Below, in pieces: positions 8,401 through 17,974 of a DNA stretch of 64,000 nt. The DNA comes from Candidatus Saccharicenans sp. (GTDB taxonomy: Bacteria; Acidobacteriota; Aminicenantia; Aminicenantales; Saccharicenantaceae). Each line of letters opens with the position of its first letter. The first letter of the stretch is position 1. Both the position numbers and the translations under genes were made by a program. The DNA lies in assembly GCA_030017715.1 (NCBI GenBank), contig JASEIU010000001.1, forward strand, positions 846,276 through 910,275, written 5' to 3'. The notes under the pieces are model-generated. The model had not been told where the DNA came from. It did not search any database and saw nothing but the letters and a program-made list of their open reading frames with translations.

Positions 8401-8540
8401 CTAATTTCTCCTTCACGCTTTTTCTTATTAAACAGGCTGCTGGAACCAGACTTATAGTCAAATGATTAAATCATCATCAACCTATTTTTTTTACAGGATT
8501 TTGTTTATAATTTCAACTGATTTTTTCAAAAAAAGCAAAA

Positions 8541-9221
8541 ATGAAAAAACTGGCCATTATCGACAATTCCCTCTGGCCAGACATCTACAACCCGGTTGAA
8601 CACTGGACGGTCCGTATCGGCCTGTCCTGGAGGTCGTTCCGGGCGATAGACGGCTACCTGCCCGACCTGGATGATGGCTACAGCCATCTGATACTAACCG
8701 GTTCTGAGGCCTCTATCGTCGACCTTGAACCCTGGGCCCTGGCCGAAGCGGCTCTGGTGAAAGAAGCGGTTGAGCGCGGTCTGACGATTCTGGGAAGCTG
8801 TTACGGCCATCAATTGCTGGCTCTGGCCCTGGCCGGACCGGAGTGTGTCAGAAGAGCCCCGCGGCCGGAGATCGGCTGGAGCCGGGTGGAGGTTCTCAAA
8901 GCCGACCCGCTTCTGGGCCCGGCTGGAAAGCTCTTTGTTTTTTCCTCCCATTATGATGAGGTGTATAACCTGGACCGGGGCCGATTTGAAGTCCTGGCCC
9001 GCAGCCGCCATTGCGGGGTTCAGGCTTTCAGGTTGAGGGGGAAAAATGTCTGGGGGCTTCAGGCCCATCCGGAAATCGACCCGAAAGCTGCGGGCAGGCT
9101 TCTCCGGGGGATGCTCAAAAAGGGTTTTCCCGGGCAGGATCTGATCAGAACGGCCCTTCGCTCAACTCCCCGCGACGACCGCTGGATAGAGCTCATCAGC
9201 AGAAATTTCGTATGTCTATAA
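8541..9221 (+). CDS. Class I glutamine amidotransferase-like protein
   Basis: A 226-residue single-domain amidotransferase fold. The nucleophile elbow GSCYGHQLLA carries the catalytic cysteine, and GLQAHPEID supplies the histidine and glutamate of the triad, so it should hydrolyse glutamine or a gamma-glutamyl bond. It resembles the stand-alone GMP-synthase-like amidotransferases; no synthase partner is adjacent. It starts with ATG at 8541 in an A-rich leader without a Shine-Dalgarno. A TATAAT at 8506-8511 may be its -10 element. The natural substrate is unknown. Confidence 0.82.
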   Translation: MKKLAIIDNSLWPDIYNPVEHWTVRIGLSWRSFRAIDGYLPDLDDGYSHLILTGSEASIVDLEPWALAEAALVKEAVERGLTILGSCYGHQLLALALAGPECVRRAPRPEIGWSRVEVLKADPLLGPAGKLFVFSSHYDEVYNLDRGRFEVLARSRHCGVQAFRLRGKNVWGLQAHPEIDPKAAGRLLRGMLKKGFPGQDLIRTALRSTPRDDRWIELISRNFVCL

Positions 9222-9246
9222 GCATAAAAAACAAGCCTTATTTTTC

Positions 9247-9275
9247 TTGACAAACAGGCATTTTTTTTATTAAAT
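9247..9275 (+). promoter_or_regulatory. Sigma-70 promoter of the PKD outer-membrane protein gene
   Basis: TTGACA (9247-9252), 17-nt spacer containing a T8 run, TTAAAT (9270-9275). AAAGGAGGT and the ATG at 9312 follow. Confidence 0.6.
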
Positions 9276-9311
9276 GAAAAAGCCAGATTAAAATAAAAGG
9301 AGGTAGTGCTG

Positions 9312-10802
9312 ATGAAAATCAGAAAGATGGCAATTTTTATGGCAATCGTTCTGGTCTTAATTTTTGCTCTTGAAGCTGCAGCTCAGGCCAAAAAAATCAA
9401 CAACATCGGACAGTATACTTTTGCCAGGGTTAGAGGCAAGATACCTACACCTGAAGTCATGAAGATGCTGGTTGACAGATATTCAGCCGACATCAAGACA
9501 GGCTTCGAGCAGGCTGGTTATGGCGCACTTTATGAGCCGTTTATCAACCAGTTGAAAACAGCCCAGTTTGAGGATACCACCTGGAACATCGGGGAAACCG
9601 TTAAGTGGATGCTGTTCAGGTCCCATGGCAAGGTTAAAGTCTCCGGAGAGCTGGAGTGGGCAGGCAAGAAACCAGTGGAAGTCTTTGCGGTTAAGGTCAA
9701 GGAAGGCTACAAGACTTACACTTTCATCATCCCCAAGCCGTGCGGTAACATAGCCTTCAAGGATATGGTGGAAGAGATCCCTGAGGCCGTCTGCTCCCTG
9801 AAAGTTTCTCCGGCCAAGGCCAACATCAATGACCCCATTACTGTCGATATGAGCGGCACCCAGTTTGCCAAGAGCATGAAAGTTGAGGTTTTTGACAAGC
9901 AGGGCGCAAAGGTGGCCAGCAAAGACCTGACTCCCGACGCCGCCAGATGGCAGACCAAGCTGGATAAACCCGGCGAATATATCTTCAAAGGTTCGGCCGT
10001 TAATCTGGCCGGCAAGCCGTCAGCCAATCCCTGCGAGGGCAAGGTTTACATCAATTATCCTCCGCTGGCCAAGATCGTTCCCGGTTGCACCGAATGCACC
10101 AACATGTACGGCAAGCCCCTGACCTTTGACGCTTCCGGCTCTTCCGACCCGGACGGCGAGGTTACCAGAGTGGTTTTTGAGCTCCAGGACGCCAATGGCC
10201 AGGTGATCGATTCCTATAACGATACCGAAAAGCCCTTCATCTGGGAAAAGACCCTTTACAAGGAAGGGACTTTCACCATCAGCACCACCGCTTACGATAA
10301 TGACGGCGCCGTCTCTTCTGCTTCCGAGGATTCCAGAAAGACTTTTACCGTCACCAGAAAGAAATTCTTCGGCCTGATCGAACTCGGCCCGATGCTGGCT
10401 CACGGTGGCGAACAATATGACCTTCCCAGCTATGCCCTTTACCTGTACCTCAGACCCGGCTTCTTCTACTGGATCAACCCGGACAAGGTCAGCCTGACCA
10501 TGACCGCCGGTGCCGGAATGCCTCTTAAGGGAGATCCCTGGAAGGCTATCATCATGGCTGAACTGCTGGCCAATTTCCACTTCGGCAGAGTTTACCTGGG
10601 TGTCGGACCCGGCTTCACCACCAAAGAATTGAGCAGCCTCTACAACCGCAAAAGTGGAGTCGACGCGGTCGGTCAGCTTGGAGTCACCCTGTTCAACAAT
10701 TACGTGAGGATGAGCCATCTGTTCTTCGAGTTCAGGGCGCCCATCGGCCGCAACTTCGAAGACCACCAAAAAATGGGTATCGGATTCAGATACTGCTTCT
10801 GA
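9312..10802 (+). CDS. Exported PKD-domain protein with C-terminal beta-barrel-like region
   Basis: A 496-residue exported protein. A signal peptide (basic start, hydrophobic core, cut near AAAQA) is followed by a mixed domain. Next come two Ig/PKD-like modules, at about residues 160-245 and 250-350; the second shows FDASGSSDPDGEVTRVVFEL and AYDNDGAVSSA. The last 140 residues have alternating hydrophobic and aromatic strands ending in GFRYCF, as in outer-membrane barrels with a C-terminal aromatic residue. Likely in the outer membrane or tethered to it; ligand unknown. AAAGGAGGT 8 nt before 9312 fixes the start over a GTG at 9306. Codon use with few rare codons and a strong terminator suggest high expression. 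Confidence 0.75.
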   Translation: MKIRKMAIFMAIVLVLIFALEAAAQAKKINNIGQYTFARVRGKIPTPEVMKMLVDRYSADIKTGFEQAGYGALYEPFINQLKTAQFEDTTWNIGETVKWMLFRSHGKVKVSGELEWAGKKPVEVFAVKVKEGYKTYTFIIPKPCGNIAFKDMVEEIPEAVCSLKVSPAKANINDPITVDMSGTQFAKSMKVEVFDKQGAKVASKDLTPDAARWQTKLDKPGEYIFKGSAVNLAGKPSANPCEGKVYINYPPLAKIVPGCTECTNMYGKPLTFDASGSSDPDGEVTRVVFELQDANGQVIDSYNDTEKPFIWEKTLYKEGTFTISTTAYDNDGAVSSASEDSRKTFTVTRKKFFGLIELGPMLAHGGEQYDLPSYALYLYLRPGFFYWINPDKVSLTMTAGAGMPLKGDPWKAIIMAELLANFHFGRVYLGVGPGFTTKELSSLYNRKSGVDAVGQLGVTLFNNYVRMSHLFFEFRAPIGRNFEDHQKMGIGFRYCF

Positions 10803-10821
10803 TAAAGAATGTCGAGGGAGA

Positions 10822-10853
10822 GGGGCGGCTTCCAGCCGCCCCTTTTCTTTTTT
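10822..10853 (+). terminator. Intrinsic terminator after the PKD outer-membrane gene
   Basis: A 9-bp GC-rich stem (GGGGCGGCT / AGCCGCCCC) with a TCC loop is followed directly by TTTTCTTTTTT, 20 nt after the stop codon. Confidence 0.93.
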
Positions 10854-11203
10854 AATCGCCGGCCGGCCTGAAACCTTAAAGTTCAGTCATCCACTCCAAC
10901 TTTTTTCCGCTAATCATCGTTTTCTTTGATTTTGCCCGTCGGCCGGGCAATTAATTCAGCTGCCCAATTTCTTTGACCGAATTGTAAAGCAACCATTCAA
11001 GGGGGGAAGTTTTCCTGAAGCGGATTTGATAATTACTGCTTTATATTAAGATCACAAACGTTAGCGGAGGAGCCACCGGAGGTCTCCGACCCTTCGGCCT
11101 CCGGCCGGGCCCCTGAATATAAGGTGATGATTATATAAGGCCGGGGCCAATAAGGATTGAGACAACCCGTGACTGTTATCAGCAGAAAAAGGGCGGCCGG
11201 AAA
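10854..11203. other. Non-coding gap
   Basis: About 350 nt lie between the terminator and the 3' end of the DUF507 genes. There is a GC-rich stretch near 11065-11110 with short inverted repeats around CCGGAGG/CCTCCGG, but no frame or RNA family that I can support. Confidence 0.5.
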
Positions 11204-11491
11204 TTATTCCGACAGCTTGGTCAATTTCGAGAGTTCTTCGTTGTAATATTTGCGGTATAGGATTTCCCATTCCTGGGAGCCTTCCTCGATTTGCTTTTTC
11301 TGAGCGGCTATCTTCTCCCTGGCCTTGCGGTCGAGCTGGTCGTAGAGTTTCATTTCCTCTTCAATGGCTCTCTGAATGGTCAGGCGCACCTCGTTGGGTT
11401 CATCCAGGAAATCCACCTGGTCGTTCTTGTAAAGAGCCTGCATCAGCAGCTTTGACAGATGGTGAATCTTCTCCTTGGACAGCCTGCTCAT
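11204..11491 (-). CDS. DUF507 family protein (second of a tandem pair)
   Basis: A 95-residue, highly charged, all-helical protein. It opens with RLSKEKIHHLSKLLMQAL and carries a central LDEPNEVRLTIQRAIEEEMKL block, the same architecture as its neighbour, with which it shares the DUF507 pattern. DUF507 has no established role. The ATG overlaps the stop codon of the upstream copy by one base (TAATG), so translation is likely coupled and the two products may pair. Confidence 0.8.
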   Translation of the reverse strand: MSRLSKEKIHHLSKLLMQALYKNDQVDFLDEPNEVRLTIQRAIEEEMKLYDQLDRKAREKIAAQKKQIEEGSQEWEILYRKYYNEELSKLTKLSE

Positions 11492-11769
11492 TAGATTACG
11501 ATATTCCTTTCCCTGGCCAGTTTGGTCTTGATCATCTTGAACATGGTCTGGTATTCGATGTTGCCCTTGCGGATTTCGTCCATGTGCTTGTTCAGGATTT
11601 CCCGGACCTCCTGGTCGAGCTTATCTTCCTTGATGAATTCCTCGGTGATGAGGTTGATGATCTCTTCCAGCACCCTGGTCCTGTCTTCAACCAGAATTTT
11701 CCCCTCTTTAATCAGCGCTCTTAATATTACGAATGATAAATGTTCTATCTGGTTCCTGTTTAGCCTCAT
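11491..11769 (-). CDS. DUF507 family protein (first of a tandem pair)
   Basis: A 92-residue charged helical protein: RLNRNQIEHLSFVILRALIKEG, then an LVEDRTRVLEEIINLITEEF block that aligns by eye with the downstream copy. The pair looks like an ancient duplication, as identity is only moderate. The family is found in several anaerobic Gram-negative lineages; function unknown. It lies 97 nt downstream of truB, perhaps in the same transcript. Confidence 0.8.
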   Translation of the reverse strand: MRLNRNQIEHLSFVILRALIKEGKILVEDRTRVLEEIINLITEEFIKEDKLDQEVREILNKHMDEIRKGNIEYQTMFKMIKTKLARERNIVI

Positions 11770-11865
11770 CGCCTATATAAAATATATCAGGAACGCTAAA
11801 ATTTCAAGAACGGCTGTTAACTTTTTTTTAAGGGCGGTAAAAAAAATTGACAGAAATAGCCAGCC

Positions 11866-12798
11866 TTAGCCTGAGGGTCGGGTGCTGAGCACCAGTTCCG
11901 GCCTGAAGACTAGCTCTCCGGACTCATACCTGGCCAGCCCGAGAAGGCGATTGTCTCCGGAGAAAACTCGAAAAACAGGAAAATTCTGGTGCCGACTCCT
12001 GACCAGGTCTGCCCTGGTGACCCGTCTCAGGCTGAGGCCGGTGCCGTGGGCAAAGGCTCTGGCCCCCTGTTCATCCAGCCAGACCGCCGGGTATTCGGGA
12101 AGCAAACTGTCCAGCGGAAGGAGAAATCGGTCCCAGGACTGTTCTTCGGCCAGCTTTTCTATTTTTTCCAATTCGAGGGCCTCATCTTCGGTGTAATACC
12201 CGGATGCCACCCGCCTCAGGACTGAAAGATGGGCACCGCAGCCCAGCTTCAGACCAAGGTCATGGGCCAGCGATCGGATATAGGTTCCGGAGCTGCACTC
12301 CACCAGGAAACGGACCAGGGGAGGGCTGTAATCAAGAATCAGGAACCTGTGGATAACCACTCTTACCGGATTAAGCTCCGGTCTTAAACCACGTCGGGCC
12401 AGCCTGAAGGCCGGCCGGCCGTTTATCTTTTTGGCCGAAAAAGGCGGCGGCAACTGGCTTATTTCCCCAACAAAAGAAGCGGCCGCCTCCAGAAGTTCTT
12501 GCTCTTCGGGCAGGGCCTGGCAGGCCGGGCCCAGAGGCTGCCCTTCGGAATCGTAAGTTTCGGTGGCCAGGCCCAGTCGGATTTCTCCTTTATAGGTCTT
12601 ATCGGCGCCTGAAAGATAGGGGAAAAGGCGGGTGGCCTGACCGACAGTCACCAGCAGGACGCCGGTGGCCAGTGGGTCGAGCGTTCCGGCATGACCGATT
12701 CTTCTGACCCTGAGGATCTTCCTCAGCCTGAGGACGACATCGTGAGAGGTGAGACCGGCGGGCTTATCGACAATTATCAGGCCATCCATGGTCGGCAT
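11866..12798 (-). CDS. truB: tRNA pseudouridine synthase B
   Basis: Makes pseudouridine at position 55 in the T loop of tRNAs. The catalytic motif is RIGHAGTLDPLATGVLLV with Asp41 as nucleophile; the opening GLIIVDKPAGLTSHDVV and central SSGTYIRSLAHDLG are also conserved. At 310 residues it is of usual length, with a small C-terminal PUA-like end. ATG at 12798 and 12789 are both possible and neither has a good Shine-Dalgarno. It lies 14 nt after nrnA at the end of the nusA-infB transcription unit, its common place in bacteria. Confidence 0.95.
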   Translation of the reverse strand: MPTMDGLIIVDKPAGLTSHDVVLRLRKILRVRRIGHAGTLDPLATGVLLVTVGQATRLFPYLSGADKTYKGEIRLGLATETYDSEGQPLGPACQALPEEQELLEAAASFVGEISQLPPPFSAKKINGRPAFRLARRGLRPELNPVRVVIHRFLILDYSPPLVRFLVECSSGTYIRSLAHDLGLKLGCGAHLSVLRRVASGYYTEDEALELEKIEKLAEEQSWDRFLLPLDSLLPEYPAVWLDEQGARAFAHGTGLSLRRVTRADLVRSRHQNFPVFRVFSGDNRLLGLARYESGELVFRPELVLSTRPSG

Positions 12799-12812
12799 GT
12801 TTTGGAGACTTC

Positions 12813-13790
12813 TCAGTCCCGGCCCCGGTTCTTGTTCAAGATTTCTTCCACCGCCAGGGGAATTTCGCGAGCTAATTTTTCGTATTCTCCGTAGACGGTG
12901 AAGCCGGCGGCATGCATGTGGCCGCCGCCCCCGTAACTTTCAGCCACCAGGGCCGAGTTGGCCTGTCCCTTGGACCTCAGGCTGACCCGAAAGACGCCCG
13001 GCTCCATTTCTTTGAAGAAAATAACCATCTCCACGCCCTTGATCGAGCGGGCAATGGTGGTTATGTCTTCCAGGTCGACGTCTTTCAAGCCAACCTCTTT
13101 GAGGTCGCGCTGAAACATAGCCAGCAGAGCCAGGTTGCCGGCCGGGTTCATCTTGAGGCCGGTCAGCACTCTGCCCAGCAATTGGACCTTAGCCGCGGTG
13201 TTGTTATTGAGCAGCTTTTCGGCGATGGCGTTGGGGTTGGCTCCGGCCCTGGCCAGGCAGTAACAGGTGTAAAGTGCCCTGGCAGTGGTGTTGGAAAACT
13301 GAAAGGAACCGGTGTCGGAAAAGATGGCTGCGTACAGGAACTCGGCAATCTTCGGGGTCGGGGACAAGCCCAGCGGTTCCAGCAGCTCGTAAACCATCTC
13401 GCCCACGGCCGAAGCTTCGGGGTCGATCCAGTTCAGGTCGGCATAGGGCGAGTTGGAATAATGGTGGTCGATGTTTATTTTCGGCAGATGGTCAATTCCG
13501 GTCTGGCCGGAACGGGAAACATCCACGCATTCCAGGAGTATCACCAGGTCCACTCCCTCCGGCTCGATCTGGCCCCTCCTGATCCTGGCCGTTTCAGGAA
13601 ATTCATTGAAGGGGAAGGGCAGCGGGTCGCGGTTGACCACCTGGACTTTTTTCCCCAGCAGGTCGAGCATCTCGGCCAGAGCCAGGCTGGTGTAGATGGA
13701 ATCGCCGTCGGGTCGGAGGTGGGAAGTGATGGCCAGGTGACGGCTGGCCATAATCTTTTTAGCTATCTCGAGTTTTATCGTCTGGCTCAT
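12813..13790 (-). CDS. nrnA: DHH-family phosphoesterase, NrnA-like oligoribonuclease
   Basis: A 325-residue DHH/DHHA1 protein expected to degrade short RNA oligonucleotides and, in many relatives, to dephosphorylate pAp. The metal-binding motifs are SHLRPDGDS (23-31), an ECVD segment, and DHH (108-110); the substrate-binding GGGGHMHAAGF sits near the C-terminus. The start overlaps the end of rbfA by 32 nt, so translation is probably coupled. The order rbfA-nrnA-truB is common in the nusA operon of many bacteria and supports the call. Confidence 0.92.
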   Translation of the reverse strand: MSQTIKLEIAKKIMASRHLAITSHLRPDGDSIYTSLALAEMLDLLGKKVQVVNRDPLPFPFNEFPETARIRRGQIEPEGVDLVILLECVDVSRSGQTGIDHLPKINIDHHYSNSPYADLNWIDPEASAVGEMVYELLEPLGLSPTPKIAEFLYAAIFSDTGSFQFSNTTARALYTCYCLARAGANPNAIAEKLLNNNTAAKVQLLGRVLTGLKMNPAGNLALLAMFQRDLKEVGLKDVDLEDITTIARSIKGVEMVIFFKEMEPGVFRVSLRSKGQANSALVAESYGGGGHMHAAGFTVYGEYEKLAREIPLAVEEILNKNRGRD

Positions 13791-14133
13791 TTTCTTTCAG
13801 CGAGTCCAGCAAGCGGTCGATTCTTTCCTCGTAATCGGCCGAGAGGTCAAGGACAAAAATTAGCTCTGGATTATATCTTAAATTCAACCTGGTCGCAAGA
13901 AGTCGCCGGAAGTACGGGGCCCTTTTCTGAAGCCATTTAAGTATGGATTCTCTTTTCTCTTTTTGCAGGACGGAAACCGAGATCCGGGCCGTCTTCAGGT
14001 CGGGCGGCATTTCCACTCCGGTCACCGTCAGGAAGCCGGCCATTTCCGGGAGTTCGCTGATCAGCAGGCGGCCGATTTCCTGCAGGATGAGCTGACTGAC
14101 TCTTTTAGGACGGTAAGAACCCTGGCCGGGCAT
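13759..14133 (-). CDS. rbfA: 30S ribosome-binding factor A
   Basis: A 124-residue KH-fold factor that helps mature the 16S rRNA 5' end in small ribosomal subunits. It begins with the typical RPKRVSQLILQEIGRLL helix and has the central VTGVEMPPDLKTARISVSV strand and the NLRYNPELIFVLD segment. AGGA lies 7 nt before the ATG. It sits between the DUF503 gene and nrnA in the conserved translation-factor order. Confidence 0.95.
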   Translation of the reverse strand: MPGQGSYRPKRVSQLILQEIGRLLISELPEMAGFLTVTGVEMPPDLKTARISVSVLQKEKRESILKWLQKRAPYFRRLLATRLNLRYNPELIFVLDLSADYEERIDRLLDSLKENEPDDKTRDS

Positions 14134-14145
14134 AGCTGTTTCCTG

Positions 14146-14427
14146 TCAGTAATAATTTAACTGGTGGCCGGAAAGCAGGGCCCCGGAGGCGGTCCGGGCT
14201 TCTTCCAGTATCCGGCTCAGAATCTGCTGGACCACTGTCTGCTGGCTGTTAACCGTGGCCACGGCCAGCACCGTTCGCTGCCAGCTTTCCTGGAAGGCGA
14301 TTTCTGATACCGAGACGTTGTAGCGATGCTTCAACCGGTCGGTAAAGCTGTTGATAAACCGGCGTTTTTCCTTCAGGGAATGGGAATATTCCAGAAAAAA
14401 TTCCAGGGTCAGAACACCGACTATCAT
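14146..14427 (-). CDS. DUF503 family protein (YlxP-like)
   Basis: A 93-residue protein beginning MIVGVLTLEFFLEYSHSLKEKR, the DUF503 hallmark, with a ferredoxin-like fold predicted and a long final helix. The ATG at 14427 is chosen because AAGGGG precedes it and the longer frame overlaps infB without homology. DUF503 proteins normally lie between infB and rbfA and are thought to act in ribosome assembly, but no mechanism is established. Confidence 0.88.
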   Translation of the reverse strand: MIVGVLTLEFFLEYSHSLKEKRRFINSFTDRLKHRYNVSVSEIAFQESWQRTVLAVATVNSQQTVVQQILSRILEEARTASGALLSGHQLNYY

Positions 14428-14438
14428 TGGCCGGCCCC

Positions 14439-16517
14439 TTACTCGGGCCTGATTTTTTCCCGGACGAAGGCTTCGATGACATCGCCCGGCTGGACCGGGT
14501 CGGCTTTCTCCAGCCCGATCCCGCATTCGTAGCCCTTGATGACTTCGGTCACGCTGTCCTTCAGGTGCTTGAGAGATGAAATCCTGGTCTGGTAAAGAAC
14601 CTCGCTGCCGCGGATGATGCGGGCTTCGGCGTTGCGGACTATCTTGCCGTCAATGACCTGGCAGCCGAGGACCGTGCCCACCCTGGCAATCTGGAAAATC
14701 TTCTTGACCTGGGCCCGGCCGAGCACCGTCTCTTTGATCACCGGTTCCAGCATTCCGGCCACGGCCTTTTTCAGGTCGTCGGTCAACTGGTAGATTATCT
14801 TGTACAACCGGATTTCGACTTTTTCGTTCTGAGCCAGCTCCTGGATCTTCGACGGAACCTTGACGTTATAACCGATGATGATGGCCCCGGAGGCCGAAGC
14901 CAGCAAAACATCGGCCTCGGTCACGTTGCCGGTTGAGGCCTGGAGGATATTGATTTTGACCTTGTCAGTGCTTAGCGTCGGCAGCAAACCTTTAAGAACT
15001 TCGACCGAGCCGTGGACGTCGGCTTTGATGATAACCGGCAGCTCCTTGGTCTGGCCTTTTTCGATTTTCTTGAACAGGTCTTCCAGGGTCAGGGGGACCT
15101 CTTTGGCCTGAGGTGTCTTCTTTGTCCTGGCTTTCCGGAACTCGCAGATACGGCGGGCGATTTCCAGGTCGGGCACCACCTGGAAGAAATTGCCGGCCTC
15201 GGGCACGGCTTCAAAACCCAGAACCTCAACCGGCGTCGATGGGCCGGCGCTCTTGACCGGCTTGCCCCATTCATCGAACAGGGCTCTGGCCTTGCCGTAG
15301 GTCAGGCCGCAGATAAAGGCCTGGCCGGGGGTCAGGGTTCCAAGCTGGACGATGACCGTGCCCACCGGTCCTTTCTGGGGGTCAAGCCTGGATTCGAGGA
15401 TAACACCCTGGGCCGGAACGTAAGGGTGGGACTTAAGTTCCAGGATATCCCCGAGCAGCAGAATCATTTCCAGCAGTTCGTCGATATTTTTTTTCTCTTT
15501 GGCCGAGATTTCCACGCAGATGGTCTTGCCGCCCCACTCTTCCACGATCAGACCTTCCTTGGCCAGTTGTTGCTTGACCCGTTCCGGATTGGCCTCGGGC
15601 TTGTCAATCTTATTGATGGCGACAATGATGGGCACGCTGGCGGCCTGAGCATGGCTGATGGCCTCTCTGGTCTGGGGCATAACCCCGTCGTCGGCGGCCA
15701 CCACCAGTATGACTATGTCAGTTAACTGAGCCCCTCGCGCCCGGAGCTGGGTGAAGGCTTCGTGGCCCGGAGTATCAATAAAAGTTATATAACGATTTTT
15801 GTAGTGAACCCGATAAGCGCCGATGTGCTGGGTGATTCCGCCAGCTTCGCGCTCGGCGATGTTGGAAGACCTGATGGCGTCCAGCAGGGTGGTTTTCCCG
15901 TGGTCGACGTGACCCATTATGGTAACTATCGGCGGCCTGGTCACAAGGTCGTCTGTTAGGCTGAAGGCCAGTTTCCTGATGTCCTGTTCCAGCGAAACCA
16001 TTTCCAGGTCGACTTTGATGATCCTGGAAATCGTCTGCAGCAAGGTCTCGTCTATCAGGTCGGAAGCGGCGGCGTCATAGCCGGCTGCCTGGAGATGATC
16101 GATTAAATCCTTTGGCTTGATCTTAAAACGCTCGGCCAGGTCCTTGACCGACATGCCTTCCTGAATCTGAATTTTCGGCCGGGGTCTGGGCGCCGCCGGT
16201 TTAGCGGCCGGCGCGGCTTTTTTTTCAGGGGGCTGTGTTCTGGCGGCCGGTTCCGCCCGATGTTCCTGGTCCGCTTTCGGCTGGACCTGGGATTTGGCCG
16301 CCGGTTGCGGTTTGCCGGCAGCCGGTGGCGTTCCCCGGGCTGAGCCGGGAACCGGTCTGGCCGGAGCTTTGCTTTCGTCCGAGGTCTTTTTTGTGGCCGG
16401 CGTCCTGGCTGCGGCCGCCGCCTTGTCATCGACCGCGGCTGCGGCCGGTTTTTTCCTGGCTTCCGCCTCTTTTCCGCTCTTGCTCTTGGCGGTGGTTTTG
16501 GTCTTGCTTTTGTCCAT
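14439..16517 (-). CDS. infB: Translation initiation factor IF-2
   Basis: GTPase of 692 residues that brings initiator tRNA to the ribosome. Order: a Lys/Ala/Pro-rich disordered stretch (1-115), an IF2_N domain (about 121-155, [22 protein letters not shown]), then the G domain. G1 is GHVDHGKTT at 202-210, G3 is DTPGH and G4 is NKIDKPEA. Domains II-IV end in [24 protein letters not shown]. It is shorter than E. coli IF-2 because only one IF2_N module is present. Located directly after nusA without ylxR between them. Confidence 0.98.
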   Translation of the reverse strand: MDKSKTKTTAKSKSGKEAEARKKPAAAAVDDKAAAAARTPATKKTSDESKAPARPVPGSARGTPPAAGKPQPAAKSQVQPKADQEHRAEPAARTQPPEKKAAPAAKPAAPRPRPKIQIQEGMSVKDLAERFKIKPKDLIDHLQAAGYDAAASDLIDETLLQTISRIIKVDLEMVSLEQDIRKLAFSLTDDLVTRPPIVTIMGHVDHGKTTLLDAIRSSNIAEREAGGITQHIGAYRVHYKNRYITFIDTPGHEAFTQLRARGAQLTDIVILVVAADDGVMPQTREAISHAQAASVPIIVAINKIDKPEANPERVKQQLAKEGLIVEEWGGKTICVEISAKEKKNIDELLEMILLLGDILELKSHPYVPAQGVILESRLDPQKGPVGTVIVQLGTLTPGQAFICGLTYGKARALFDEWGKPVKSAGPSTPVEVLGFEAVPEAGNFFQVVPDLEIARRICEFRKARTKKTPQAKEVPLTLEDLFKKIEKGQTKELPVIIKADVHGSVEVLKGLLPTLSTDKVKINILQASTGNVTEADVLLASASGAIIIGYNVKVPSKIQELAQNEKVEIRLYKIIYQLTDDLKKAVAGMLEPVIKETVLGRAQVKKIFQIARVGTVLGCQVIDGKIVRNAEARIIRGSEVLYQTRISSLKHLKDSVTEVIKGYECGIGLEKADPVQPGDVIEAFVREKIRPE

Positions 16518-16537
16518 AGTTTATTCTTTAATCTTTC

Positions 16538-17563
16538 TTATACCTGGATTATTGATATTTTCCAGCCGACCAGCTTGCTGGCCAGCCTGACATTTATGCC
16601 TTTCTTGCCGATGGCCAGGGAGAACTGTTCCCGGTCAACGTGGGCTTCCATCTCCTTGGCCTGCTTGCTGGAAACGACGATTTTGTTGATTCTGGCCGGA
16701 CTCAGGGCTGACTTGGCGTAAACCTGGGGGTCTGAGGCCCATTCTATTATATCGATTTTTTCGCCGCCCAGCTCCTTGGATATGGCCAGGATGCGATTGC
16801 CCTTGACTCCGATGCAGGCTCCGACGGGGTCGATATCTTTGTCCTGACTGGAGACAGCCACCTTGGCCCTTTCTCCCGGCTGACGGACGACATCCTTGAC
16901 CTTGATGGTCCCGGCGGCAATCTCGGGTATTTCCAGCTCCAGCAGCTTCAGCAGGAAACGGGGTGAGGTCCTGGACAGCTGGACCTGGGGGCCCCGGACG
17001 TTTTTTTGAACCTGGACGATGACGGCTTTGACCAGGTCGCCCGGCCGGAAATTATCGCCCGGCAGCTGGTCCTTGGTGGGTAGAAACACTTCCGCCCGGT
17101 TGACTTCAAGGACGGTTCCATTGTTCTCAAACCGGCGGACGACACCGGTGACGATTTCTCCCATCCTGGGAGCAAATTGTTCATAAACCTTTTCCTGTTC
17201 GGCATCGCGAACTTTCTGAAAGATAACCTGCTTGGCTGCCTGGGCGGCTATCCGTCCCAGGGTTTCGGCCGGCAGCTCAATCTCTATTTCTTTTCCCGGG
17301 CTGGCTGTCGGGTCGTGAAGAACGGCTTCATCCCGGGAAATTTCTCTGGCCGGGTCGGAGACTTCGACCACCACTTTCTTGACGGCATAGACCCGCAGTT
17401 CGCTCTTTTCGGGCTTGAAGTCAACGACAATCTCTTCACCTTTGTTGAAGAACTTGGCGGCGGCGATGCGCAGCGATTCCTCGATGGCCTTGATGATGAC
17501 CCGGGGCTGAACGCCGCGCTCCTTGCTGAGCTGGTTGATGGTATTCCAAACGTTGACTTTCAT
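16538..17563 (-). CDS. nusA: Transcription termination/antitermination protein NusA
   Basis: A 341-residue NusA with the N-terminal RNA-polymerase-binding domain (about 1-125), S1 domain (about 130-200, GEIVTGVVRRFENNGTVLEV) and two KH domains, including CIGVKGNRILAISKELGGEKIDIIEW and LAIGKKGINVRLASKLVGWKI. The C-terminal acidic repeats of E. coli NusA are missing, as in most non-proteobacterial NusA. The usual upstream rimP is absent and nusA is preceded by its own promoter, so it heads the transcription unit. Confidence 0.97.
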   Translation of the reverse strand: MKVNVWNTINQLSKERGVQPRVIIKAIEESLRIAAAKFFNKGEEIVVDFKPEKSELRVYAVKKVVVEVSDPAREISRDEAVLHDPTASPGKEIEIELPAETLGRIAAQAAKQVIFQKVRDAEQEKVYEQFAPRMGEIVTGVVRRFENNGTVLEVNRAEVFLPTKDQLPGDNFRPGDLVKAVIVQVQKNVRGPQVQLSRTSPRFLLKLLELEIPEIAAGTIKVKDVVRQPGERAKVAVSSQDKDIDPVGACIGVKGNRILAISKELGGEKIDIIEWASDPQVYAKSALSPARINKIVVSSKQAKEMEAHVDREQFSLAIGKKGINVRLASKLVGWKISIIQV

Positions 17564-17601
17564 TACCAGGCTTATCCTTCACCCGCATAAAACGGAAATG
17601 A

Positions 17602-17630
17602 ATTATATCTTAAAAGGAGAAAGGTTGCAA
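17602..17630 (-). promoter_or_regulatory. Sigma-70 promoter of the nusA-infB operon
   Basis: On the minus strand TTGCAA (17630-17625), a 17-nt spacer and a perfect TATAAT (17607-17602). The start of nusA is at 17563, giving a leader of about 30 nt. Confidence 0.72.
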
Positions 17631-17974
17631 TTAAACGCCCCCCGGGAAAGCATCCTGGCGGCCGCGGGATCGGGATTAGAGGAGGATTCTATGGCGGTGC
17701 GCCCGCTTCCATCCTCGCTCCATCCTTATGCCGGGAACTCCTTTGGTTGGTGACGACAGAAGACCGGGCGTGCCACTCTCCGGACAATGTGTCCTGGAAT
17801 CCAACAAAACCCTTATATCTTTTCCCGCGGAATTTCTTGCAAAGAAAAAGAAAAAATCGGTCGAGCGTCTTTATCTTTATTTTGGTTCAGCCTGTAAAGG
17901 GAGGTTGTGGTGCCGGGCCACATTTTTCCGTTCATCGCTGAGTGTGTCTGGAATAGAGATGTTTCCGGCAGGAA
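17631..17974. other. Non-coding gap
   Basis: About 340 nt between the nusA promoter and the end of miaB. I see no convincing gene, stem-loop terminator or RNA family; the open frames here lack ribosome-binding sites and sensible composition. Confidence 0.5.

Noticed and set aside
12912..13940. 342-codon plus-strand frame across nrnA and rbfA
   Set aside because: Shadow of conserved DHH and RbfA proteins; no ribosome-binding site or motif.
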